DNA from: Nocardia araoensis NBRC 100135
Lineage (GTDB): Bacteria; Actinomycetota; Actinomycetes; Mycobacteriales; Mycobacteriaceae
DNA length: 64,000 bases
NCBI RefSeq assembly: GCF_000308435.1
Contig: NZ_BAFR01000351.1
Span: 1-64,000, forward strand
Reading direction: 5' to 3'
Below, one piece after another: positions 56,836 through 64,000 of the stretch (its first letter is position 1; every line of letters starts with the position of its first letter). Made by a program: the position numbers and the translations under genes. Under the pieces are notes generated by a model that was not told where the DNA came from, did not search any database, and was given only the letters and a program-made list of their open reading frames with translations.

Positions 56836-57825
56836 ATGCCGAGAACACACCCTGATCCCGAGGCGCTCCGATCCGCGTTGGCTTTGGCGTCCAGGGCGCC
56901 ATCGGTGCACAACACCCAGCCGTGGCTGTGGCGACTCGGGCGCGAGACCGTCCACTTGTTCACCGACGAGAGCCGACGGCTGCCGCACACCGACCCCGAC
57001 GGACGCGACCTGGTGTTGAGTTGCGGTGCGGCGTTGCACCATCTGCGCGTCGCCGCCCGCGCCGAGGGGTGGGAGACGGTGATCCATCGGCTCCCGAATC
57101 CGGCCGCGACCGAGCATCTCGCGTCGATCGAATTCCGTCGCAACCCATGTACGCCCGAGGACGTCGAGTTGGCGCGCGCGATCAGCAGGCGCAGCACAGA
57201 TCGCCGCCGCTACAGCTCGTGGGCGGTGCCCGCGGCGCATATCGAGGCCATCATCGCCGCGGGCGCCGCGACCGGAGTCCTCGTGCGCGATGTCGACGCC
57301 GAACCGGCGCGGACCCGGTTGCTGCGTGCGTTCGAACGGGCCGCGTGGCAACACGCCCGTGACCTCTCCTACGGCGCCGAACTCGCGCAGTGGAGTGGCA
57401 GGCATGCGGCGCCACAACGGGTTCCGGCGCGCAACGCGGTGTTGACCTACGACGATCCGACGGTGCGTCCGTTCTCGAATCCGGGATTGCCGCAAGCGGT
57501 GGTGCGCGATATCGACGCCGCCGACCGGATGATGCTGCTGTGCACCAGCAGTGACGACCGGCTGTCACAGTTGCGGGCCGGTGAGGCCGTGAGCGCGGTG
57601 CTGCTGACCGCCACGACACTCGGGCTGGCGACGTGTCCGCTGACCGAGCCGATGGAGTTGACCGAGACCAGGAGACAGATCCGCGCCGGCGTCTTGGACG
57701 ACACCGGATACCCCCAGATCATCGTCCGGGTCGGTTACGCGATCCCCAGCGCCGATCCGGTTCCGGCCACGCCACGCCGTCCGCTCGACGAGGTCGTGCG
57801 TCCGTTGGATCCATCCGGCTCGTGA
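56836..57825 (+). CDS. Acg-family FMN nitroreductase-like protein
   Basis: 329 residues, GAGAGG 6-11 bp upstream. It resembles Rv3131/Acg proteins: two fused nitroreductase-like halves, an N-terminal RSALALASRAPSVHNTQPWL, the lid segment RDLVLSCGAALHHLRVAARA, RRSTDRRRYSSWAVPAA, and a C-terminal SAVLLTATTLGLATCPLTEP and YPQIIVRVGY. In mycobacteria these are strongly induced by hypoxia and NO; Acg sequesters FMN but lacks ordinary nitroreductase activity. It is followed at 27 bp by the Rv1733c-like gene. Confidence 0.92.
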   Translation: MPRTHPDPEALRSALALASRAPSVHNTQPWLWRLGRETVHLFTDESRRLPHTDPDGRDLVLSCGAALHHLRVAARAEGWETVIHRLPNPAATEHLASIEFRRNPCTPEDVELARAISRRSTDRRRYSSWAVPAAHIEAIIAAGAATGVLVRDVDAEPARTRLLRAFERAAWQHARDLSYGAELAQWSGRHAAPQRVPARNAVLTYDDPTVRPFSNPGLPQAVVRDIDAADRMMLLCTSSDDRLSQLRAGEAVSAVLLTATTLGLATCPLTEPMELTETRRQIRAGVLDDTGYPQIIVRVGYAIPSADPVPATPRRPLDEVVRPLDPSGS

Positions 57826-57852
57826 TCGCCGTGTCCGGATGAGGTGATCCAG

Positions 57853-58455
57853 GTGTCGCGGTATCCATCGCCTGCGGTTCGCCTGTGGCGACGGCGGCCT
57901 TGGAACGGCAATCCATTGATGCGGGCCTCGGACCGATGGGAGGCGCTGCTCGGGCTGCTCGTCGGGATGGTGGTCGTGATCGCCATACCGGTGGCCGGTG
58001 CCGTGGGCACGGCAGGGTACACGGGTGCGGGGGAGCGGATTCGGGCGGAGAATTCCGCCAAGGTCGCCGTCACGGCGACGGTGGTGGGCGAACCGGCGCC
58101 GGTGGCGACGACAGCTCGCTACGACGGCGCCGAAGTGCGGTTGGAAGCACCGGTCCGCTGGAGCCACGATGGCCGCGAAGGCGCCGCGACGGTCGAGGTC
58201 CCCGGCGCGGTGGAGTCCGGTAGCCGGATCACGGTGTGGTTCGATCCGACCGGGAAACCGACCACACCACCGCGGCCGTCCTCGGACGCGGCTTGGGCCG
58301 GGATCGCGTTCGGCTCGGTCGCTCTGCTCGAGATGTGGTGTGGCGCGACGGCCGTGCTGCTCTCGACCGGCTGGCTGTTCGGCCGGCTCCGCTGCGCTCG
58401 CCTGGATGCCGAATGGCGCCGATTGAGCAGGCCGATCGGCACGGATAGGGAATGA
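57853..58455 (+). CDS. Rv1733c-family membrane protein
   Basis: About 200 residues. The GTG at 57853 has GAGGTG 7 bp upstream; an in-frame GTG at 57844 is an alternative. Two membrane helices, LLGLLVGMVVVIAIPVAGAV near the N-terminus and GIAFGSVALLEMWCGATAVL near the C-terminus, enclose a beta-rich extracytoplasmic domain (VTATVVGE, VRWSHDGREGAATVEVPG, GSRITVWFDPTGKPT). The WRRRPWNGNPLMRASDRWEA start is the family signature of Rv1733c, a DosR-regulated latency antigen of M. tuberculosis. It forms an operon with the acg-like gene. Confidence 0.9.
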   Translation: MSRYPSPAVRLWRRRPWNGNPLMRASDRWEALLGLLVGMVVVIAIPVAGAVGTAGYTGAGERIRAENSAKVAVTATVVGEPAPVATTARYDGAEVRLEAPVRWSHDGREGAATVEVPGAVESGSRITVWFDPTGKPTTPPRPSSDAAWAGIAFGSVALLEMWCGATAVLLSTGWLFGRLRCARLDAEWRRLSRPIGTDRE

Positions 58456-58480
58456 CCGACCCGGGACCCAGGAGACCGCG

Positions 58481-58654
58481 ATGACCGGGTATTCGACGGC
58501 GCGCACCGAACCGAACGAGTCGTGGGCCGTCGGCTATATCGAGACTGTCGCCGACGGCGTCAGGTTCGCGGTGTGGCGGGCCACGCCACGTCGTCGATCG
58601 CGAGCCAGGGCGCGGCGGCCACCGCGGTGGGCGTCTCTCCGGCGATGGCCTTGA
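58481..58654 (+). CDS. Short ORF after the Rv1733c-like gene
   Basis: 57 codons with a good AGGAGACCGCG-ATG start. The first 34 residues (MTGYSTARTEPNESWAVGYI, ETVADGVRFAVWRA) look protein-like. The rest, overlapping the 3' end of the convergent AraC gene, is an Arg-rich shadow. It may be a truncated gene of the same operon. No family recognised. Confidence 0.35.
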   Translation: MTGYSTARTEPNESWAVGYIETVADGVRFAVWRATPRRRSRARARRPPRWASLRRWP

Positions 58655-59402
58655 CCTCGCGGTGGAGGTGGGACTGGTCGACGTAGCCGCTGTGGACGGC
58701 AACGCTCGCGGCGGTGTGACCCGCCGCGAGAAGATGAGCGGCGTGGTCGAAACGCACCAGCTGTGCGGCGCGTTTGGGTGTGAGCCCGATCTGGGCTCGG
58801 AATCGGGACCACAGGCGTTGGCGGCTCCAGCCGACCTCGTCCGCCAGGCCGTCGACCCGTACCCGCCCTCGGCCGGCGACCGTTCGCCGCCAGACGTGGG
58901 CGACTTCCGGATCGACCGATGGGCGGGTGCGCAGCCGTCGGCCGAGCGCATCCGCCGCGATCGTGAACCGCTCGTCCCACGAGGTGGCGGCGCGCAGCCG
59001 GTCCTCGATCCGCCCGGCGTCGCGGCCCCAGACGTCCTCCAGGGATGCCACGGCCCCGGTGAGTTCGACCGCTCCGCCGAGCGTCGCGGCGGCGGCGATC
59101 GGGGACAACCGGATCTGGAGGCACTCGCCACTCCATCCGCCTGCCCGAAGCCGGCCGGGAAGCAGTCCGGCGGCGAAGCTGCCGCGCTGGTAGCGCCCGT
59201 GGGCGTCATAGACGATGCCTCCGGTCTCGCCCAGGTCGACGATCAGGGTGATGGATGGATGCGCGACCATGGCGATGTCCACCGGCGCGAAAACCCGTTG
59301 GCGGAACCCGGCCATGCTGATGCCCGGCAGTCGATGTGCGAGACGCGGTACGGCGACGTGCACGTCCGCCCAACTCCAGTCGGGTGTCTTCGTCGACAGC
59401 AC
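58560..59402 (-). CDS. AraC-family transcriptional regulator
   Basis: 280 residues from a GTG at 59402. The C-terminal double HTH is clear: RVRVDGLADEVGWSRQRLWS with RFRAQIGLTPKRAAQLVRFD, then TAASVAVHSGYVDQSHLHRE. The N-terminal domain (HPSITLIVDLGETGG, GLLPGRLRAGGWSGECLQIR) resembles the DUF6597/AraC_N-type sensor of actinobacterial regulators. It starts 9 bp after the stop of the alpha/beta hydrolase on the same strand, so the two form an operon with the hydrolase first. Confidence 0.9.
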   Translation of the reverse strand: MLSTKTPDWSWADVHVAVPRLAHRLPGISMAGFRQRVFAPVDIAMVAHPSITLIVDLGETGGIVYDAHGRYQRGSFAAGLLPGRLRAGGWSGECLQIRLSPIAAAATLGGAVELTGAVASLEDVWGRDAGRIEDRLRAATSWDERFTIAADALGRRLRTRPSVDPEVAHVWRRTVAGRGRVRVDGLADEVGWSRQRLWSRFRAQIGLTPKRAAQLVRFDHAAHLLAAGHTAASVAVHSGYVDQSHLHREVKAIAGETPTAVAAAPWLAIDDVAWPATPRT

Positions 59403-59411
59403 GTGCCCAGC

Positions 59412-60248
59412 CTATGCCGTGGGTGCCACCGACGGGCCGTCCGCGGTCGTCGCTGTGAAGCCGAGCAGGAGTTCGCTGGTCGTCTCCGGCGCTTCCAGCA
59501 TGGGTAGGTGACCGACGCCGGGCAGTATCTCGACCCGTGCGTTCGGTGCTGCCTCGTACCGATGCGCGGACGACGGCTCGTAGCGGGGGTCGGCGGCGCC
59601 GAAGAGCACCAGAACGGGGACATGGAGGTCGGCCAGACGTTCGGGCGCGTTCCGCTCGGCGACGTAGGCCGTGTAGTGCCGCAACACTTTTCGGAACACG
59701 TGGTAGTCGACGCGCTTCAAGTCGGCGACCATGTCGTCCGGGATGTCCACCGGGCGAGCGGTCGTCGCGCCGATGCCCTTGCGGATCACCGCGTCCGACC
59801 GTCTCGGCCACAGGAGCGGGCCGAGGGGCGGAGCCAGCAAGGCGCGGAGGATCAACGGCTGGGGCAGGAGCGCATCGAGACCGGGGGCGGTGCTGAGCAG
59901 CGCGAGCGACCCCACCAGGTCGGGGCGTTGTTCGGCGAGCGCGATGGCGACATAGCCGCCGCTGGAGTGTCCGGCCACGGGGACGTGCCGCAGCCCGAGG
60001 TCGTCGAGTAGCGCGACCACGCGGCCGGCCTGTTCGGACACGTCGTAGGACGGCGCGGGCGGGGACTGGCCACACCCAGGGAGGTCGATCCGGATGACGT
60101 GATGGTGCGTGGCGAGTGCGCCGATCATCGGGCCCCAAGAGGCGCCCGAGGCGCCGGACCCGTGAATGAGCAGCAGCGGCGGCGCTTGCCGCGTGCCATC
60201 GTGCACCACGCGCATTCCCTGCGATTGCTCGACGTCGTAATCACCCAT
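59412..60248 (-). CDS. Alpha/beta-fold hydrolase
   Basis: 278 residues from the ATG at 60248. Oxyanion region LLLIHGSGASGASWGPM, nucleophile elbow VAGHSSGGYVAIAL (Ser), acid in LVLFGAADPRYEPSSAH and His in LPGVGHLPMLEAPE give a full catalytic triad. A helical lid spans about residues 135-200. There is no signal peptide. The substrate is unknown; it resembles esterases and meta-cleavage-type hydrolases. Cotranscribed with the AraC regulator. Confidence 0.9.
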   Translation of the reverse strand: MGDYDVEQSQGMRVVHDGTRQAPPLLLIHGSGASGASWGPMIGALATHHHVIRIDLPGCGQSPPAPSYDVSEQAGRVVALLDDLGLRHVPVAGHSSGGYVAIALAEQRPDLVGSLALLSTAPGLDALLPQPLILRALLAPPLGPLLWPRRSDAVIRKGIGATTARPVDIPDDMVADLKRVDYHVFRKVLRHYTAYVAERNAPERLADLHVPVLVLFGAADPRYEPSSAHRYEAAPNARVEILPGVGHLPMLEAPETTSELLLGFTATTADGPSVAPTA

Positions 60249-60573
60249 GCGCGGGACGATACGGCGGCTACCGGCGCTCGTCTTGGACAAATGTCAGCCC
60301 CACTGCCGCTGCTCGGCGGGACCCCGAGCCGCAGCCCAGAGGCTGCAAGGCCGCACGGCCATCGCCCATCAGGAGATACCGCACGAGCCGCGGGCAGACC
60401 TCCTGACCTTTCGGCGCGTGTGGCGGGCCGCATGGCCGATCCTCTCGATGAGACAGGCGGACATCGGAATAGGCGCGGATACCCGTGCGGTCGCCGCCTA
60501 TGCCTGGTTGAGCCCTGCTCGCCCGGGTAACCGGCTCCGGAGACGACACCTCGAAGGCGGACAGGAGAACGAC
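60249..60573. other. Intergenic stretch without a recognisable gene
   Basis: 325 bp divergent region between the alpha/beta hydrolase and the pyruvate-oxidase-like gene. It should contain both promoters. I found no convincing DosR-like box or other palindrome in it. Confidence 0.45.
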
Positions 60574-62367
60574 ATGGCTGACCAGGTCGCCGACTATGTC
60601 TTGCGACGACTGCGTGACTGGGGCGTGCAGCAGGTGTTCGGCTATCCCGGCGACGGCATCAACGGCTTGATCGCCGCGTTCGGGCGGGCCGACAACGAAC
60701 CCGCGTTCATTCAAGCGCGCCACGAGGAGATGGCCGCTTTCCAGGCGGTGGGCTACGCGAAGTTCAGCGGTGAGGTCGGCGTCTGTACCGCCACGTCGGG
60801 TCCGGGAGCGATCCATCTACTCAACGGCCTCTACGACGCGAAACTCGATCACGTGCCGGTCGTGGCGATCGTCGGGCAGACCGCGCGCAGCGCGATGGGC
60901 GGCAGCTATCAGCAAGAAGTCGATCTGCAGAGCCTGTTCAAGGATGTCGCCTCGGACTATCTGGTCGAGGTCAACGTTCCCGATCAATTGCCCAACGCGC
61001 TCGATCGCGCGTTCCGTATCGCCACCACCCGCCGGGCCCCCACGGCGCTGATCATCCCCTCCGATCTGCAGGAGGAGCGCTATCAGCCGCCCGAGCACGC
61101 GTTCAAACAGATCCCCTCCAGCCCGCCCGCCGCACTGCACGCCACGGTCACCGCGGACCGCGCCGGCATCGAACGAGCCGCCGAGATCATCGACGCGGGA
61201 TCGCGTGTCGCGATCCTGATCGGGCAAGGTGCCCGCGCTGCCGCCGAGCAGGTGATGGAGCTGGCCGAGATCACCGGGGCCGGGGTGGCCAAGGCGCTGC
61301 TGGGCAAGGATGTGCTGTCGGACGACCTGCCGTACGTGACCGGATCGATCGGACTGCTGGGTACCCGGCCCAGCTACGAGATGATGCGTGACTGCGACAC
61401 TCTGATGATCGTCGGATCGAATTTCCCGTATTCGCAATTCCTTCCGGATTTCGGTCAGGCGCGTGCGGTGCAGATCGACATCGACGGGGCCATGATCGGC
61501 ATGCGATACCCCACCGAGGTCAACCTCGTCGGTGACGCGAAACGAACGCTCACCGAACTGCTTCCGCTGCTGAGCCGCAAGTCCGATCGCGGCTGGCGGG
61601 AGACGATCGAATCCAATGTGGCGCGCTGGTGGGACACGATCGAACGCCAGTCGCTGCTGGAGGCGAAGCCGGTGAATCCCATGCGGGTGGTGTGGGAGCT
61701 GTCGCGGTGCATTCCCGAGGACGCCATCGTGACCGCGGACTCGGGGTCCTCCACCAACTGGTACGCCCGCTGTCTGCGGTTCCGCGGGCGGATGCGGGGC
61801 TCGCTGTCGGGGACGCTGGCCACCATGGGGCCCGGTGTGCCGTACGCGATCGGCGCGAAGTTCGCCCACCCGGACCGGCCGGTGGTCGCTCTCGTCGGTG
61901 ACGGCGCGATGCAGATGAACGGTTTGGGCGAGTTGCTGACCATCCGCCGTTACCACGAGCAGTGGCGCGATCCCCGGCTTGTGGTGTGCGTCTTCCACAA
62001 CAACGACCTGAACCAGGTGACGTGGGAGCTGCGCTCGATGGGAGGTGCCCCGAAATTCGAGGAATCACAGTCTCTGCCGGATGTCTCCTATGCCGAACTC
62101 GCCCGCACGTACGGCTTGGGCGCCATCGCCGTCGACGATCCGAACGATCTCGCGCCCGCTTGGGAGGCGGCGCTGTCGGCCGAGCGGCCGACCGTGCTGG
62201 ATGTGCGCTGCGATCCGGAGGTGCCGCCGATTCCACCGCACGCCACGTGGGACCAGATGAAATCCACCGCGGAAGCAATTCTTCGTGGCGACCCGGACGC
62301 CTGGCATCTCGTGACACAGGGCGCGAAAGCCAAGGCTCAGGAATTCGTGCCCGGCCACCGCGGGTGA
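60574..62367 (+). CDS. ThDP-dependent pyruvate oxidase/pyruvate:quinone oxidoreductase-like enzyme
   Basis: 597 residues from the ATG at 60574 (AGGAGAACGAC upstream; the longer open frame before it is not coding). Three-domain ThDP enzyme. The catalytic Glu is in FIQARHEEMAAFQAVGYAKF. A middle FAD/nucleotide domain follows (ILIGQGARAAAEQVMELAEI). The C-terminal ThDP-binding motif is GDGAMQMNGLGELLTIRRYH to CVFHNNDLNQ. GYPGDGINGL at the start is common in POXB-like enzymes. It probably decarboxylates pyruvate to acetate and feeds electrons to quinone; acetolactate-synthase-like activity is less likely. The cytochrome oxidase gene follows at about 100 bp. Confidence 0.88.
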   Translation: MADQVADYVLRRLRDWGVQQVFGYPGDGINGLIAAFGRADNEPAFIQARHEEMAAFQAVGYAKFSGEVGVCTATSGPGAIHLLNGLYDAKLDHVPVVAIVGQTARSAMGGSYQQEVDLQSLFKDVASDYLVEVNVPDQLPNALDRAFRIATTRRAPTALIIPSDLQEERYQPPEHAFKQIPSSPPAALHATVTADRAGIERAAEIIDAGSRVAILIGQGARAAAEQVMELAEITGAGVAKALLGKDVLSDDLPYVTGSIGLLGTRPSYEMMRDCDTLMIVGSNFPYSQFLPDFGQARAVQIDIDGAMIGMRYPTEVNLVGDAKRTLTELLPLLSRKSDRGWRETIESNVARWWDTIERQSLLEAKPVNPMRVVWELSRCIPEDAIVTADSGSSTNWYARCLRFRGRMRGSLSGTLATMGPGVPYAIGAKFAHPDRPVVALVGDGAMQMNGLGELLTIRRYHEQWRDPRLVVCVFHNNDLNQVTWELRSMGGAPKFEESQSLPDVSYAELARTYGLGAIAVDDPNDLAPAWEAALSAERPTVLDVRCDPEVPPIPPHATWDQMKSTAEAILRGDPDAWHLVTQGAKAKAQEFVPGHRG

Positions 62368-62471
62368 GCTCTCGATCGCTTCGCCGCGGCGCGACCGGCG
62401 GGCGAGGTTTGCGTTCGTCATCGGAGGGTAGTTCCGGCCAGCCGAGCCCGGACCGCAGGTGAGGAGCATTG

Positions 62472-64000
62472 ATGACTCAGGTGTCGTACCCACTCGCACC
62501 GCAGCTCACGCCGACCAAGCCGTATCCGGCGCGAACCGCTCCGAAGGGGTCGGTGCTGTGGAAACTGGTCACCACGACGGATCCGAAGGTGCTCGGGATC
62601 ATGTATCTCGTCGCCGCCACCGCCTTCTTCCTGCTGGGCGGGCTGATGGCGCTGCTCATGCGCGCGGAACTGGCCCAGCCGGGCCTGCAGTTCCTCTCAC
62701 CCGAGCAATACAACCAGTTGTTCACCATCCACGGCACCGTCATGCTCCTGCTGTATGCGACTCCGACGGTTTTCGGATTCGCCAATGCGGTCCTCCCGCT
62801 GCAACTCGGCGCACCCGATGTGGCCTTTCCGCGCCTGAATGCGCTGAGTTTCTGGCTGTTCCTCTTCGGAGGAACGATGGTGGTCTCCGGATTCCTGACG
62901 CCGGGTGGAGCCGCTGATTTCGGATGGACCGCGTATACGCCGCTGAGCGATATCATCCATGCGCCCGGAGCAGGCGCCGATCTGTGGATCATGGGCTTGG
63001 CCGTATCCGGGTTGGGCACGATTCTCGGCGCGGTGAACATGATCACCACGATCGTCTGCCTGCGCGCGCCGGGGATGACGATGTTCCGCATGTCCATGTT
63101 CGGGTGGAACATCCTGGTGACGAGCGTGCTGGTGTTGCTCGCGTTCCCGGTACTCACCGCCGCCTTGATGGCGCTGGCCTACGATCGGCATCTCGGCGGG
63201 CACATCTACGACGCCGCCACCGGTGGCGTCCTGCTCTGGCAGCATCTGTTCTGGTTCTTCGGGCACCCCGAGGTCTACATCGTCGCGCTGCCGTTCTTCG
63301 GGATCATCAGCGAGATCCTTCCCGTGTTCAGCCGTAAACCCCTCTTCGGCTACGGACCTCTGGTCTACGCCACGATCTCGATCGGGGTGTTGTCGGCAGC
63401 GGTATGGGCGCATCACATGTTCGCCACCGGGGCGGTGCTGATGCCCTTCTTCTCGATGATGACCTTCCTGATCGCGGTGCCGACCGGGGTGAAATTCTTC
63501 AACTGGATCGCCACCATGTGGAAAGGGAACCTGACCTTCGAGACGCCGATGCTGTTCGCCGTCGGCTTCATCGTCACGTTCTTGTTCGGTGGACTGTCCG
63601 GTGTCATCCTCGCCAGCCCGCCGCTGGACTGGCAGATCCACGACACCTACTTCGTCGTAGCCCACTTCCATTACGTGCTGTTCGGCACGATCGTTTTCGC
63701 CACTTTCGGCGGGATCTACTTCTGGTTCCCCAAGATGACCGGGCGCTACATGGACGAACGTCTGGGCAGGCTGCATTTCTGGACGACATTCGTCGGCTTC
63801 CACACGACCTTCCTGGTCCAGCACTGGCTGGGCGCCGAAGGCATGCCGCGCCGGTACGCCGACTATCTACCGACCGACGGATTCACCGCGCTGAACGCGG
63901 TGTCGACCGTCGGATCGTTCATTCTGGGCGTCTCGATGATCACGTTCGTGTGGAATGCCTTCCGCAGCTACCGTTACGGCGAAGTGGTCACGGTGGACGA
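62472..64000 (+). CDS. ctaD: Cytochrome c oxidase subunit I (aa3-type), 3' partial
   Basis: The frame from the ATG at 62472 (GAGGAG 6-11 bp upstream) is open to the end of the window, 509 codons. Family features: heme ligand region [15 protein letters not shown], the CuB/Tyr loop [20 protein letters not shown], the two CuB histidines in [10 protein letters not shown], and the heme a/a3 ligands in [18 protein letters not shown]. About twelve membrane helices are present. It is the terminal oxidase of the respiratory chain; its subunit II and III genes are not in view. Located behind the PoxB-like gene, it may be an additional oxidase copy rather than the housekeeping one. Confidence 0.96.
   Translation, partial: MTQVSYPLAPQLTPTKPYPARTAPKGSVLWKLVTTTDPKVLGIMYLVAATAFFLLGGLMALLMRAELAQPGLQFLSPEQYNQLFTIHGTVMLLLYATPTVFGFANAVLPLQLGAPDVAFPRLNALSFWLFLFGGTMVVSGFLTPGGAADFGWTAYTPLSDIIHAPGAGADLWIMGLAVSGLGTILGAVNMITTIVCLRAPGMTMFRMSMFGWNILVTSVLVLLAFPVLTAALMALAYDRHLGGHIYDAATGGVLLWQHLFWFFGHPEVYIVALPFFGIISEILPVFSRKPLFGYGPLVYATISIGVLSAAVWAHHMFATGAVLMPFFSMMTFLIAVPTGVKFFNWIATMWKGNLTFETPMLFAVGFIVTFLFGGLSGVILASPPLDWQIHDTYFVVAHFHYVLFGTIVFATFGGIYFWFPKMTGRYMDERLGRLHFWTTFVGFHTTFLVQHWLGAEGMPRRYADYLPTDGFTALNAVSTVGSFILGVSMITFVWNAFRSYRYGEVVTVD

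Noticed and set aside
60249-60573. DosR-like boxes before the pyruvate-oxidase-like gene
   Set aside because: Only an isolated GGGAC (about 60320) was found; the other half does not match the consensus.

Overview
This is a high-GC (roughly 65-70 %) window from an actinomycete. The mycobacterial-type gene families suggest a Nocardia- or Rhodococcus-like mycolate actinomycete: a KshA-type steroid hydroxylase, a PknD-type kinase with an NHL propeller, Acg and Rv1733c dormancy proteins, SigJ and form I CO dehydrogenase. GTG/TTG starts and ATGA/GTGA gene overlaps are common. The genus is my inference; no rRNA or tRNA is present to confirm it. I saw no CRISPR array, no intact insertion sequence and no tRNA.

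Layout. (1) 1-1.5 kb: the end of a branched-chain-type ABC transporter operon (two ATPases). (2) 1.6-7.5 kb: a steroid-type ring-degradation cluster with an NTF2-like protein, a KstD-like flavoprotein, a frameshifted SDR, a KstD remnant, a small Cys protein coupled to a KshA oxygenase, and a thioesterase remnant. A long inverted repeat and related sites lie in its divergent promoters. (3) 7.6-24.6 kb: mixed accessory and housekeeping genes, namely a Tat-exported FAD oxidase, a two-component system, an old yellow enzyme/MarR pair with twin operators, a flavin monooxygenase, a PknD-like kinase, a phosphotransferase interrupted by an amber codon, a serine hydrolase, an L,D-transpeptidase and a YihY membrane protein. 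(4) 24.6-35.6 kb: SDR, aldehyde dehydrogenase, a TetR/CocE hydrolase pair with three matching 18-bp boxes, SigJ, a flavin reductase and a WYL regulator. (5) 35.7-46.0 kb: a complete form I (CoxL motif AYACSFR) aerobic CO dehydrogenase cluster on the minus strand, with structural genes coxM-coxS-coxL followed by maturation genes (XdhC-YHS, MocA, CoxD, CoxG, CoxE), an upstream XdhC/CoxF and a divergent LysR regulator. (6) 46.0-53.5 kb: gene debris, a TetR gene and a 1818-residue single-chain acyl-CoA carboxylase. (7) 53.6-58.5 kb: a dormancy-type island (universal stress protein, FadD, Acg nitroreductase, Rv1733c family) with a DosR-like box. (8) 58.5-64 kb: an AraC/hydrolase pair, a ThDP-dependent pyruvate oxidase-like enzyme and the start of ctaD, which runs off the window.

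How they fit together. CO dehydrogenase, the PoxB-like enzyme and cytochrome oxidase subunit I are all respiratory-chain functions, and the island beside them resembles the mycobacterial hypoxia/NO/CO dormancy regulon. The right half therefore looks like a survival-energy neighbourhood.

A second theme is decay. At least ten loci are truncated, frameshifted, stop-interrupted or internally deleted. Either the region is undergoing gene loss or the assembly contains small errors; each case is listed separately. The most notable items are the CODH-dormancy-oxidase neighbourhood, the eukaryote-like multidomain carboxylase, the regulator that has lost its DNA-binding domain, and the shared operator-like sequences of the steroid cluster.
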